Assembly (NCBI GenBank): GCA_020348385.1
Contig: CP070750.1
Location: 1,373,041 to 1,437,040 of the forward strand
Direction: 5' to 3'
Length of the DNA stretch: 64,000 nucleotides
Source of the DNA: Candidatus Aminicenantota bacterium
Lineage (GTDB): Bacteria; Acidobacteriota; Aminicenantia; Aminicenantales; Aminicenantaceae
Shown: positions 8,483-17,700 of the stretch, one piece after another
How the letters are laid out: each line of letters opens with the position of its first letter
How positions within the stretch are numbered: position 1 is the stretch's first letter
Translations under genes and position numbers: made by a program
The notes under the pieces: generated by a model
Seen by the model: the letters and a program-made list of their open reading frames with translations, nothing else
The model's database searches: none
Told to the model about the DNA's origin: nothing

Positions 8483-8926
8483 ATGAGAAGGATAATAATA
8501 TTAGGGCTTTGTGTTTTTCTTCTGGGAATCGTTAAAATGAACGGAGAGGGAGAAAATAAAGACGGAAGCGGTATCGTGTTTTTGACGACAACTCGACTGG
8601 AAGAGATAAAGGATTTTTATATCGACCGGATTGGATGCCAGTTGTGGATAGATCAAGGAAGCTGTGCGATATTGAGATATGGGAATCTTCTTGTTGGCTT
8701 CTGTGTGGGGGAAAAAAGTGAACCGGAGGCCGTTATCACCTTTTTTTACAGAACCCGGGAAGAGGTGGACTTGCAATATCGGAAATTCAAGTCGATTGCC
8801 AAAGCTCCACCTAAAGAAAACAAAAAATATCGGATTTATCATTTTTATTCCCGCGATCCCGACGGCAGATCCATCGAATTCCAGAGTTTTTTGCACGCGA
8901 TCGATTGGGATTTTAAAAAGAAATGA
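8483..8926 (+). CDS. Exported VOC (glyoxalase-fold) protein
   Basis: This 147-aa protein begins with a hydrophobic segment (RRIIILGLCVFLLGIV), likely a signal peptide or anchor. A single vicinal-oxygen-chelate-like domain follows: FLTTTRLEEIKDFYIDRIG at the start and YSRDPDGRSIEFQSF at the end, the usual DPDGxxxEF closing motif. VOC proteins bind metals and isomerise, dioxygenate or sequester small ligands. An extracytoplasmic location is uncommon for the family. AAAGGAG lies 8 nt before the ATG; it follows mntP by 22 nt and may end that operon. Specific function unknown. Confidence 0.7.
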   Translation: MRRIIILGLCVFLLGIVKMNGEGENKDGSGIVFLTTTRLEEIKDFYIDRIGCQLWIDQGSCAILRYGNLLVGFCVGEKSEPEAVITFFYRTREEVDLQYRKFKSIAKAPPKENKKYRIYHFYSRDPDGRSIEFQSFLHAIDWDFKKK

Positions 8927-8985
8927 GATAATCCTGATTGAGGATAATCTGAAGCGTCTCATTTTTCGTATAGATTCATAGAGAT

Positions 8986-10308
8986 ATGGCAAAACAGAGA
9001 AAAAACTCGCTTCCCTACTCAGATAAGCTGGGCAAGCTGGAAGGAGACGTAGAAAGGTTCAAAAGAGAGTATCTTCAGATGTGGTGGCAAACGCCGACTG
9101 CCTTTCCAGAGTTAGGGAACACATACCCAGAGACAGAACAGAAAACGATCGAAACAGAGCTTTTTCGCTTCCTCGATCGCACAGCCCTTAAACTCGATGA
9201 TTATCCGGATACTAAGACAGAACAGAAAGCCTGGATGGAGAAGTTTATCGCAGAAGTCAGGGATTTCGGCAGGAAATTCCTGGAAATGTCCGATCTGTAT
9301 CTAGATTCTGTATTTCAAGATGACGCTGTCCGCTCGACACGGATGTTTGTTGATAAAGCCAAAACGTTCGACCCCACGCTTCAGATTGAAGACCTTTACC
9401 AGGCGTTGAGGAATGCCTGGATCATGAACTCGCTTCAGATGTATTTGAACCTGGATGTGAAGTATCATGATTCCCTTTTTGCCTATAGCATGATTTATCC
9501 CTACATGGATAATTATTTAGACGATGTATCGTTATCCTTGGAAGAAAAACTGGTGCTGATCAAAAAGTTGAGAGATGGGTTGGAGGGCTGGGCTTTTGCT
9601 CCCGAAAACAGGAACGAGGAAAAGATATTGCAACTGATCAAAATGATTGAGTCAGAGTATGATAGGAAAAAATTTCCCGGAGTATACCAAAGCTTGCTCG
9701 CCATCTTTAACGCGCAATTACGCAGTCTTACCCAACAAAAGGGTCACACTTTACCATTCGAGGGCGATATCCTGGATCTCAGTTTTGAGAAGGGAGGAAC
9801 CTCTGTTTTGGCGGATGGGTATCTTGTCAGCGGGACGCTGGAAGAACATCAGGCGAACTTCTGTTTCGGATTCGGGGCATTCCTTCAGCTTGCCGATGAC
9901 ATCCAGGATCTGATTGTGGACCAGCAAAATGATCATGCCACAATTTTCTCCCTTCCTGCTGGTAGGTATAGCCTGGATAATCTCGCCAATAAACTGATGA
10001 ATTTTATTGCCGAAACAGTGGATGTGAAGCTGGATGAACAGAATTCCAACGCCATGTCCTTAAAGGAGCTGATTCTCAGGAATTGCACCCTCCTCATCCT
10101 GGAGGCCATCGGTAAAAACAAGGGTTGTTATAGCCGGGAATATTTAAATAACATGGAGAGACATTTCCCAATCCGGTTCTCCAGTCTGAAAAAGTTACAA
10201 AAAAAACTCAGGAAAAAAATCTTGGGCAAGAGAAGACATGTCATCGATTTGGAGCTGGCAGCTGCATTTTTGCTTACTACCACCTCCCGGATTATCTCGG
10301 GGAAATAA
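8986..10308 (+). CDS. Divergent class I isoprenoid synthase-fold protein
   Basis: This 440-aa, mostly helical, probably soluble protein has two Asp-rich motifs at the right places for the isoprenoid synthase fold. DNYLDD lies near residue 179, within YPYMDNYLDDVSLS, and ADDIQD near 305, within FGAFLQLADDIQDL. In polyprenyl synthases the first and second Asp-rich motifs bind Mg2+-diphosphate. The rest does not look like a standard polyprenyl or squalene synthase, and there is a Lys-rich C-terminal segment. Substrate unknown. Start at 8986 has only a weak SD (AGAGAT). It converges with the next gene with an 8-bp gap. Confidence 0.6.
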   Translation: MAKQRKNSLPYSDKLGKLEGDVERFKREYLQMWWQTPTAFPELGNTYPETEQKTIETELFRFLDRTALKLDDYPDTKTEQKAWMEKFIAEVRDFGRKFLEMSDLYLDSVFQDDAVRSTRMFVDKAKTFDPTLQIEDLYQALRNAWIMNSLQMYLNLDVKYHDSLFAYSMIYPYMDNYLDDVSLSLEEKLVLIKKLRDGLEGWAFAPENRNEEKILQLIKMIESEYDRKKFPGVYQSLLAIFNAQLRSLTQQKGHTLPFEGDILDLSFEKGGTSVLADGYLVSGTLEEHQANFCFGFGAFLQLADDIQDLIVDQQNDHATIFSLPAGRYSLDNLANKLMNFIAETVDVKLDEQNSNAMSLKELILRNCTLLILEAIGKNKGCYSREYLNNMERHFPIRFSSLKKLQKKLRKKILGKRRHVIDLELAAAFLLTTTSRIISGK

Positions 10309-10316
10309 CCTAAAAA

Positions 10317-11423
10317 TCAGCGCTTGATCCGACCCTTTTTCTGAAATCCGCAGGATTCCATCCAATCCCTGAGTTTTTGAGAAACCTGTTTTTGTTTTTC
10401 CTGCAGATCAATCGAATCGACGACGCCATCACTGTTGATGTCCGCACAATCATCCATCGGATTCCAGCAGTCTCTTTTCCAGTCTTCCAACTCTTGGAAC
10501 ACGTCTTCTTGTTTTTTGATCAAATCCAGCCTGTCTACGTAACCGTCTCTGTTATAATCACATGTTTCTCCATCCCAGCCTGCAAGCCTGGCCATCATCC
10601 ACCAGAAAGCCCGTCCTTTGAGGTCGCAATTCAATGAGTGGGAATGGGCACAGGAGCAAAAGGAGCATTTGCCAGGATTCGCTGCGACCCATTCCTCGGC
10701 CCAGTTTGCATCCCGCGTGCCATTTCCGTCGCTGTCGTAGTTACAATGATCATCTGCATATTTATCTAGGAAATAGTTGCCATCAGGATCATAACTTTCG
10801 ATGTCCGCGAAGTCGAAAAGCACCTTGTTATTTATCCGGCAAAATTCTCGAATTTGATTGTTCCTTTGGTGAAGATTACCCTCTTCTCCTGTACCATTAA
10901 GGTGACCTGTCATGTAGACAAACAGGACTTGAGGGAATTCCAGTTCAAGTTGATTCATGAGGTTGAGATAGGTGTTGATATCGTTTATGCTTGCGCCTGA
11001 AACCTGACCGCACCAAGACCACATGATTAAATTTCTGTCACATTCTGGATCATTCAGCAAATTTCGTGTTCTATAGTACCATTCTGTCCGATTCGGATTG
11101 CCCAAATCGCCCGAAGGGACCCGATTATGTAGGGAAAGAGCACCATCGCTTCCATCATGGTTGAAGGTATACAGCTCCGATAAGGAGAATAATACCTCCA
11201 TTCCGCTTATAATCTGGCTCCCATGAGATGTGTGACCATATGCAATTCTGAAATCATCCTTTGCCTTAACAATCCACTGTTCTGGGATCTGATCGATATC
11301 CGTACAGAGATGATCAATAATAATGGGATTTTGCTGTTGTGAGTTCTGGAGAATTCTAAAAAAGAAAGGGAAAGAAAAAAGAGGGATCATGGCCGCACAA
11401 AGGATCACGTTGAATTTTTTCAC
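10317..11423 (-). CDS. Secreted SGNH-hydrolase-like protein with C-terminal dockerin-like EF hands
   Basis: This 368-aa protein has an N-terminal signal peptide. A central region contains YGHTSHGSQI near residue 63 and YMTGHLNG near 170, in a fold-level pattern seen in SGNH-like secreted proteins. The C-terminal 75 residues carry two Ca2+-binding dockerin-type loops, DYNRDGYVDRLDL and DINSDGVVDSIDL. A cysteine-rich stretch CSFCSCAHSHSLNC sits before the repeats. Dockerin-like tails in non-cellulosomal bacteria often mediate surface attachment. The catalytic assignment is tentative; the export and EF-hand features are clear. Confidence 0.65.
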   Translation of the reverse strand: MKKFNVILCAAMIPLFSFPFFFRILQNSQQQNPIIIDHLCTDIDQIPEQWIVKAKDDFRIAYGHTSHGSQIISGMEVLFSLSELYTFNHDGSDGALSLHNRVPSGDLGNPNRTEWYYRTRNLLNDPECDRNLIMWSWCGQVSGASINDINTYLNLMNQLELEFPQVLFVYMTGHLNGTGEEGNLHQRNNQIREFCRINNKVLFDFADIESYDPDGNYFLDKYADDHCNYDSDGNGTRDANWAEEWVAANPGKCSFCSCAHSHSLNCDLKGRAFWWMMARLAGWDGETCDYNRDGYVDRLDLIKKQEDVFQELEDWKRDCWNPMDDCADINSDGVVDSIDLQEKQKQVSQKLRDWMESCGFQKKGRIKR

Positions 11424-11554
11424 TTAATGCCCCTTAATCGGAATATCTTCTTGGGAGAGAAATTCGACATCATCGACAATGTCCAGAGTTCTTATACGCT
11501 TAATGTCGGGGTTGAGTGTATCATGGCGAGGACGACAAGTCTACCAGAAAAGAA

Positions 11555-14500
11555 TCAGGTGGACTTGAGTTTCCGTTTTTCTTCCAAGCCCCCAAGAAAT
11601 TCGTACATGACAGGAACGACGATCAGCCGTAACAGGATGGCAAAGAAAAATCCACCGATATAGACGACAGCCAGTGGTCTGTGAAGTTCGGCACCGGTAG
11701 TGACTATCAATGCTAGAGGCAGAACGCCGACGATCATCACCATGTCTGTCATCAGGATCGGTCGGAACTTTGTCAGCGCTCCTTCCACAACAGCTTTGTG
11801 CAGCGAAAGGCCCTGTTTTCTGTAGTCATTGATCTTGGCCACCAGGATAACATCGTTCTGCACGCATATGCCGAAGAGGGCGATCAGCCCGATGGTGGAA
11901 GAAACATTGAGAGTTTGCCCTGCGATCAGAAGACCCAGTATTCCTCCGATTAGGGTCGTTGGAATGTTCATGATGATCAAGAAGGCCTGCCAAATGGACC
12001 CGAAGGAGGAAAAAAGGATCACAAAAATGATCAAAATCACGATGAGCATCAGAGTCGTGAGGTGGTGCAATGCTCTTTGCTGACTTTCGAACTGCCCCCC
12101 GAATGTGACAAAATAGCCGGCAGGAAGAGAGACTTCTTCTGCGATCTTTTGCTGGGTTTCCTTAACGAATCCGTTGATATCGCGCTCCACTACGTTGCAG
12201 AGGATGATCTTGCGGCGCAGCAAATTTTCGCGGAATATGGTTTGAGGGCCTTTGCCCCTTTTGATCTCTGCCAACTCGGAAAGGGGGATCCTTTCCCCGT
12301 TCGGTGCGTCCACCAGCAGGTTTTTCACTGCCTCTTCATCATTCCGGTATTCATCGGGAAGTCGAATCAAGAGGGAGGTGATCCGATCTGCTTCGTAGAT
12401 GTCGGTGGCTTCTATTCCGTTGAGTGCGGTCTCGATGATATCGGCCACGGCTCCCACCGATATGCCGAATCGGGCGAGTCTCGTTCTGTCGAGATTCACC
12501 ACCAGTTGTGGGATCCCGGTTGTTTGTTCGATCTGCAGGTCAGCCACCCCCTCGATTGTGGTCATGACATTATGGATTTCTTCGATTTTGTCATTCAGGA
12601 GGCCTAAATCCTGCCCGAAAAGTTTCACGGAGAGTTCTCCTTCGGTTCCGGTGAGCATTTCCGCCAATTTGTTGGCGATAGGTTGCTCGAATATGTAGGC
12701 GACGCCAGGCAGTTTGTCCAATTCTTCCCGCATGGCCTGGGTGATCTCTTCGAATCCTCTCTTTCGTTCTTCCAGTGGCAAAAGTTCGATACAATAGTGA
12801 CTGTGGTTGACAGGATGGAGGTGCTCGGATGCCTCGGCCGTACCTGTAGTCCGGGATACCGATAGGACTTCAGGAAAAGAGAGGAAAATGTTTTCGATAC
12901 GCATAGCCATTTCCACCGATTCCTCGAGCGATGTTTCGGGGAGCATCACGGTCGATGCCATAATCGCACCTTCATCCAGTGGAGGGACGAATTCTTTGCC
13001 CAGGAATGTGTATGAAATGGCCGCGCCGATGATCAAGATTAAAAACAGAACCAGAATGGTTTTTTTGTGGCCCAGGGTTACGGTGAGAATTTTGCGGTAT
13101 TTTTTGTTCAAGAACTCGGTCACGGGATTTTTCCGGTCCTTCAGATGTTTTTCTGTTAGGAAAATAGACGCCAGCACAGGTTTGAGGGTGATGTTTAGGA
13201 TGAGAGATCCGAACAAGGCTGCCGCCACGGCAAAAGCTGTTGGTTTAAACATGGCCCCCTCGATATCTTGGAGGGTCAGGAGAGGAATAAAGACCAAAAT
13301 GATGATGATATTGGCTGAGAAGAGAAATTTACCCACGTCCTTAGCCGCTTCAGAAGTAAGGGCAAGGGTCGAAGCCTGTCCCTTTTTTTCCTGGAGCACC
13401 CGGTAGATATTCTCCACCATGATGATGGACCCGTTAGCGATCTTGCCTATGCCGATGGCTAATCCGCCGATGGACATCACTGTCAAATCTATCCCGAATA
13501 TGGCCATGAACACCAGTGCAATGAGGATGGAAAAAGGTATGGTCAAAGAAGCAATCAAGGAACTCCGTAAATTCCACATGAAAAAGATCATCACCAGGAC
13601 GATGAGAATAGCCCCTTCCAGGATGGAAGTTTCCACATGATTGATGGATTTCAGGATCAGCTTGGATTGGTCGTAAAAGTGTTTGATCTTGATTTTTTCC
13701 GGAAGGTCCTTGGCGATCTGGGCTAGGGCGTTTTTGATGTTCCGGATGGCCGCCAACGTGTCTCCACCGTATTGTTTTTCGACGGTCACATACACGGATT
13801 CCTGGGCGTTGTGACTCCCGGCTTCCCTTCTGAATTTGGGTCCGATTTTAACCTCTGCAACATCCTGGACATATATAGGCACATTGTTGCGGGAGGTAAT
13901 TACCGTGTTTTTGATGTGATCCAGCGTTTCTATGCGTCCCATCCCCTTGATCAACATTTCTTGAGAGCCTTTCATGATGATGCCGCCGGAGAAATTGCGG
14001 TTGCTGTTCTCGATGGCCTCCTGGACTTCGCCGATAGTGATGTCGTAGTGCTTGAGCATTTCGGGCTTGAGATAAACCTGGAACTGCTTGATGAAACCGC
14101 CAAGGTTGATGACGAAGGACACGCCTGATACGCCCTGAAGCCTGTAACGGATCGTCCAGTCGGCAATGGACCGAAGTTCCATCGGATCCACACCCTCTCC
14201 TGTGACGGCGAACTCGAATATTTCCCCCATACGGGATGAGACCGGCCCTAGGATGGGACGGGTGGTTCCAATAGGAAGCCGTCCGGCAATGAGTTCCAGT
14301 TTGCTGGACACGATCTGCCGGGCGAGATAGATATCTGTTCCCCAATCGAACTCCACCGTGACCACAGAATCGCCTGTTGTGGATTCAGACCTGACACGGA
14401 TCACCTGGGGTGCTCCGTTGAGAAGGCTCTCGAGAGGGAAGGAGATCAACCTTTCGACATCTTCGGCAGCCATGCCGGGATTTTCGGTGATGATCTTTAC

Positions 14501-14638
14501 CAGAGGAGCATTAAGGTCCGGGTAGATATCCTTCGGCATTTTGGTGTAGGCGATAATCCCCCAGATGGAAACGATAACAATCAGCAGGATAGTGAGAAGC
14601 CGGTGTTTTAGCGCAAAGTCGATAATTTTATCTATCAT
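11555..14638 (-). CDS. Heavy-metal efflux RND permease (CusA/CzcA family)
   Basis: This 1027-aa inner-membrane RND pump has helix 1, a large periplasmic porter domain, helices 2-6, a second porter domain and helices 7-12, matching the HME family in length. It works with the adaptor and outer-membrane channel encoded just upstream to expel metal cations by proton antiport. In transmembrane helix 4 the segment reads GLAIGIGKIANGSIIMVEN. The position occupied by Asp in CzcA (VDGA) and CusA (VDAA) is Asn here, while the helix-4 Glu is kept. The metal cannot be assigned. Start ATG 33 nt after the adaptor stop. Confidence 0.93.
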   Translation of the reverse strand: MIDKIIDFALKHRLLTILLIVIVSIWGIIAYTKMPKDIYPDLNAPLVKIITENPGMAAEDVERLISFPLESLLNGAPQVIRVRSESTTGDSVVTVEFDWGTDIYLARQIVSSKLELIAGRLPIGTTRPILGPVSSRMGEIFEFAVTGEGVDPMELRSIADWTIRYRLQGVSGVSFVINLGGFIKQFQVYLKPEMLKHYDITIGEVQEAIENSNRNFSGGIIMKGSQEMLIKGMGRIETLDHIKNTVITSRNNVPIYVQDVAEVKIGPKFRREAGSHNAQESVYVTVEKQYGGDTLAAIRNIKNALAQIAKDLPEKIKIKHFYDQSKLILKSINHVETSILEGAILIVLVMIFFMWNLRSSLIASLTIPFSILIALVFMAIFGIDLTVMSIGGLAIGIGKIANGSIIMVENIYRVLQEKKGQASTLALTSEAAKDVGKFLFSANIIIILVFIPLLTLQDIEGAMFKPTAFAVAAALFGSLILNITLKPVLASIFLTEKHLKDRKNPVTEFLNKKYRKILTVTLGHKKTILVLFLILIIGAAISYTFLGKEFVPPLDEGAIMASTVMLPETSLEESVEMAMRIENIFLSFPEVLSVSRTTGTAEASEHLHPVNHSHYCIELLPLEERKRGFEEITQAMREELDKLPGVAYIFEQPIANKLAEMLTGTEGELSVKLFGQDLGLLNDKIEEIHNVMTTIEGVADLQIEQTTGIPQLVVNLDRTRLARFGISVGAVADIIETALNGIEATDIYEADRITSLLIRLPDEYRNDEEAVKNLLVDAPNGERIPLSELAEIKRGKGPQTIFRENLLRRKIILCNVVERDINGFVKETQQKIAEEVSLPAGYFVTFGGQFESQQRALHHLTTLMLIVILIIFVILFSSFGSIWQAFLIIMNIPTTLIGGILGLLIAGQTLNVSSTIGLIALFGICVQNDVILVAKINDYRKQGLSLHKAVVEGALTKFRPILMTDMVMIVGVLPLALIVTTGAELHRPLAVVYIGGFFFAILLRLIVVPVMYEFLGGLEEKRKLKST

Positions 14639-14671
14639 TCTTTTTTCTCCGTTGTTCAGAGGGGAGATACA

Positions 14672-15952
14672 TCAGTGGATGCCGGCTTTTTTCAGGATCT
14701 CGTCATACAGTTTGGATTTGAGCTGGAAATTCCCCACAGTCACAACCTCGGCTCCTTCCTCGATTCCCGCCAAGACCTCCACAAAACCTTTGTTGCGGAT
14801 TCCGATTTTGATGATCCGTGGAATGAATTTCCCATCGATCTTGAGAAACACGATTTGATCATCTCCCTCGTCCAAGACTGCTTCCAGGGGAATAACAAGA
14901 GCATCGCTCTGGTGGTTGAGGAAGATGTTGATATCGGCAAACATCCCGGGTTTGAGTTTATAATCTCTGTTCCTGACTTCAGAACGAACGGTGATAGTCC
15001 GAGTTTCCTCGTTCAACACATCGCTGATAAAACTGATTTTTCCTTCGAAGGTTTCTCCCGGATAGGCAGGAACTGTGGCTTCCACCCCCTGTCCGATCCG
15101 GATCTTCGCGATATCTCTTTCATAGATGTCGGCATGAATGCAGACCACCGAGGGATCCATGATGGTCAGGATTTCTGTTTCCTGATCGACCATGGCGCCA
15201 AGGATAGCATTGTGTTCGATGATTTTGCCGCTTATCGGCGCATACAGGGTGATGACCGGGCTTATCTGATGAGTCTCTGAGATTGATTTCACTTGCTCCT
15301 CAGAAAAACCCATCACGTGGAGTTTTTTCTCGGCAGCGTTGAGGTTGGCCCCTGCCACTTTGTACTCTGCTTCGCTGGAAAGATAATCTTTTTGCGCGCC
15401 TACTCCTCGGTCGAATAGCCTTTTTTGTCGTTCATAATTCACTTTGGCCAGCTCGTAATCGGCCTGCGCTTTATAGAATTCTGATTTAGCCGAGCCCACC
15501 TCTTCACTCTGTAAAGTCACGAGTTTTTGTCCGATTTTAGCCCAGTCTCCTAATTGGATATGGATTTCAGAGACCCTGGCAGAGAATGCGTAACTGACAA
15601 TAGCCTTTCTTCTTGGATGGGCGAACACTTTTCCCAGCGCCTGCAGCTGGGATCTCAAGGGTTTGACCGAAGCCTTGACCGTCTCTACCTGGATAGCTGT
15701 GATTTCTTCTTCGGATAACTCCACGACGTCATCAGGGCCCCAAACTCTTCCAGCGTTTCTATTCGGGCTTCTTTTTCCGAATCCTTGTCCCACAGCTCGT
15801 CTTTTTTGCTGTCCTCTCCCCTTGCCCTGGGGCTGGAGCTCTTGGGATATCTCTTGTGAGGAATTGTCTGCGCGGTGCCGCCCTCCTCGACAGGATATCC
15901 CGAGAGAGATTATTGTAAAAATCAGTAAAACACTGATGGTCTCTTTTCTCAT
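14672..15952 (-). CDS. RND efflux periplasmic adaptor subunit (CusB/CzcB-like)
   Basis: This 426-aa membrane-fusion protein has an N-terminal signal ending near a cysteine (LGISC, a non-ideal lipobox). A Gln/Gly/Arg-rich linker to about residue 65 precedes barrel-sandwich and hairpin segments with alternating Lys/Glu heptads and a C-terminal membrane-proximal domain ending before residue 426. It bridges the RND pump and the TolC-like channel. Its ATG overlaps the stop of the channel gene by 4 nt, showing coupled translation. Confident for the role; metal specificity not visible. Confidence 0.92.
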   Translation of the reverse strand: MRKETISVLLIFTIISLGISCRGGRHRADNSSQEISQELQPQGKGRGQQKRRAVGQGFGKRSPNRNAGRVWGPDDVVELSEEEITAIQVETVKASVKPLRSQLQALGKVFAHPRRKAIVSYAFSARVSEIHIQLGDWAKIGQKLVTLQSEEVGSAKSEFYKAQADYELAKVNYERQKRLFDRGVGAQKDYLSSEAEYKVAGANLNAAEKKLHVMGFSEEQVKSISETHQISPVITLYAPISGKIIEHNAILGAMVDQETEILTIMDPSVVCIHADIYERDIAKIRIGQGVEATVPAYPGETFEGKISFISDVLNEETRTITVRSEVRNRDYKLKPGMFADINIFLNHQSDALVIPLEAVLDEGDDQIVFLKIDGKFIPRIIKIGIRNKGFVEVLAGIEEGAEVVTVGNFQLKSKLYDEILKKAGIH

Positions 15953-17214
15953 TGTCCGTCTCCTTCGAGTTTTTGTCCGATGGATTTTTCAAGTGCTGCA
16001 ATGGCCACACCATAATTGAAAAGAGCATCGGCATAGGAAGTCCTTGCCTCAACCAGCGTGCGTCGTGCCTCGATCAGTTCGATGCCTCCGATTTCGCCTT
16101 CCTGATAGCTGAAAAGAAACATATTATAAACTTCTTCCGCTTGGGTCAGTATTTCCTCCTCGAATAGGCGAATTTGGTTGCTCGTTGTGACCGCATTCAT
16201 TGTTGCTTCTTCCACCTCCAGGGTTATTGCGTTTCTTAAGTATTCCGCTTCTTTGGTCAGGGCGCGAATGTTTGCTTCCGCTTCGGCGATCTCTCCCTTT
16301 TTGGGTTGCCAAAAAAAGAGGGGAATCGGGAAGGATAGGGTGAAATCCCAAAAGTCTCCTTCCCCGATGATCCGATGCTTGTTGACTCCCAATTCAAAAT
16401 CGGGAAGATAACTCATGTATCCCTGTTTTTTGGTGAGATTTTCTCTTTCCAGTCCCAAGTTGATTCTTTTGACCTCTGGGCGAAAGGATAAAGCCCTTGC
16501 AATCAGCTCATCCTCGTTCAGCCCGATCGGAGTCCGTTTGAGATTGCCCTGTATTTCAAGGGGAGAATATTTTTTTCGTGCGAGCAAAAAGTTCAACATG
16601 GCTTTGGCCAATCGAACATCGTTCGAGGCTGAGCGCACTTCGTTGGTAGCTTTCGAGGCTTCCACTCTTGCCCTTAGGGCTTCGACTTTAGCCACATCTC
16701 CTGCCTCGTATTTCAACTCAGCTTTTTGCAAGTAATCTTGAGCGAGCTCCATATTTTGCTGGGCATACTTGAGCTTTTCCTGGGAAAGGAGAAGACTGAA
16801 AAATGCTTGTTTCACCTGAAAAACAATGTCCAATTTGAGGAGCTCGACATCTTGGAGATATTCTCCGGCTTCTCGAGATGCAATTTTTCCCCGAAGGCTT
16901 CTCTTTCCGGGGAACTCGATCTCTTGACTGATCCCAAAATACCATTCCCCCGATTTTCCGAATTGAAAGAGTTTTGGCTGAAGATCCGAATCCCAATTGA
17001 GGGATGGCTGAGCAAACGCCTTTGCCCGATTGACCCTGGCCAGGGAAGCGTCGTACTGATGTATCGAAGACAAAACGAGGGGATTTTGTTGTATCGCAAT
17101 GGATATACATTGGTCTAAAGTGAGCGCGTCTACCTCGGATGTTTGGGCCATAAAGCGAATCGGAAGGTATAAGCTGATGAATATTAAGATTATTGTTTTT
17201 TTTCTTGTTCTCAT
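15949..17214 (-). CDS. TolC-family outer membrane efflux protein (CzcC-like)
   Basis: This 421-aa protein has a signal peptide (RKKTIILIFISLYLPIRF) and two internally similar halves rich in long amphipathic helices, the outer membrane factor pattern. It begins LTLDQCISIAIQQNPLVLSS, the usual OMF opening, and forms the exit duct for the RND pump encoded downstream. It starts 70 nt after the small Cys-containing first gene and shares its promoter at 17583-17611. Confidence 0.92.
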   Translation of the reverse strand: MRTRKKTIILIFISLYLPIRFMAQTSEVDALTLDQCISIAIQQNPLVLSSIHQYDASLARVNRAKAFAQPSLNWDSDLQPKLFQFGKSGEWYFGISQEIEFPGKRSLRGKIASREAGEYLQDVELLKLDIVFQVKQAFFSLLLSQEKLKYAQQNMELAQDYLQKAELKYEAGDVAKVEALRARVEASKATNEVRSASNDVRLAKAMLNFLLARKKYSPLEIQGNLKRTPIGLNEDELIARALSFRPEVKRINLGLERENLTKKQGYMSYLPDFELGVNKHRIIGEGDFWDFTLSFPIPLFFWQPKKGEIAEAEANIRALTKEAEYLRNAITLEVEEATMNAVTTSNQIRLFEEEILTQAEEVYNMFLFSYQEGEIGGIELIEARRTLVEARTSYADALFNYGVAIAALEKSIGQKLEGDGQ

Positions 17215-17284
17215 TCGTCCTCCTCGCGTAATGGTTGGGATTGCCGGAGAAGGAGAGGCTTCTCGGCATGAAAAGGAGAGTGAA

Positions 17285-17563
17285 TCAGGCTTGAGGAGGT
17301 GACCGAGATGAAGGATTGATGAAATAGAGATGAAAGAGAGTGAAGGATTCGAAAATTCTGAGCGATTCTAGCGGCAAAAGCTGTGGGAGATGGAGCGAAT
17401 GGATCTGAGCAGTCATCATTGTGGAGTATTGAAACTGGCAGGCCGGGCAGTTTTCGCTCCGTTTGATCGTAACTTCAGTATGAAAATAGTTGATTGTAAG
17501 GGTGAGAAACAGAAAGAGGAACAGGAAGGCTATGTTGAAACGTTTTCTGTATGGCCTAACCAT
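17285..17563 (-). CDS. Small putative exported/membrane protein heading the metal efflux operon
   Basis: This 92-aa protein has one N-terminal hydrophobic segment (FNIAFLFLFLFLTLTINYF) and a downstream motif ENCPACQFQ with a CxxC pair, followed by a Met/His-containing stretch. The promoter at 17583-17611 lies about 20 nt before the ATG, and AGGGA precedes the start. It is therefore very likely a true gene and the first of the efflux operon. I do not recognise a named family. Short single-pass proteins with a CPAC/CLAC motif are common next to heavy-metal RND operons, so a metal-binding or sensing role is inferred. Confidence 0.65.
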   Translation of the reverse strand: MVRPYRKRFNIAFLFLFLFLTLTINYFHTEVTIKRSENCPACQFQYSTMMTAQIHSLHLPQLLPLESLRIFESFTLFHLYFINPSSRSPPQA

Positions 17564-17581
17564 CGAATCCCTAGCGGCTCT

Positions 17582-17611
17582 AATATAAGGGAATTAGGGG
17601 GACAATGTCAA
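17582..17611 (-). promoter_or_regulatory. Promoter of the metal efflux operon
   Basis: On the minus strand TTGACA (17611-17606) is followed after 17-18 bp by TTATAT/TATATT (17588-17582). Transcription would start near 17575, about 12 nt before the ATG of the small first gene. No obvious MerR-type operator dyad is seen between the boxes. Confidence 0.65.
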
Positions 17612-17655
17612 ATCTGTCGGGAAACATTTCATGATTCTGCAAAACCGTTTACGTT

Positions 17656-17685
17656 TACATGTACGTGTACATATACGTGTATATG
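17656..17685. other. 30-bp alternating pyrimidine-purine tract
   Basis: Thirty consecutive bases alternate strictly between pyrimidine and purine. They include two near copies of the 11-mer TACGTGTACAT / TACGTGTATAT. Such tracts can adopt Z-DNA under negative supercoiling. It lies 15 bp beyond the stop codon of btuB and upstream of the efflux promoter. Confidence 0.6.
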
Positions 17686-17700
17686 ATCGAGACGATGGGA

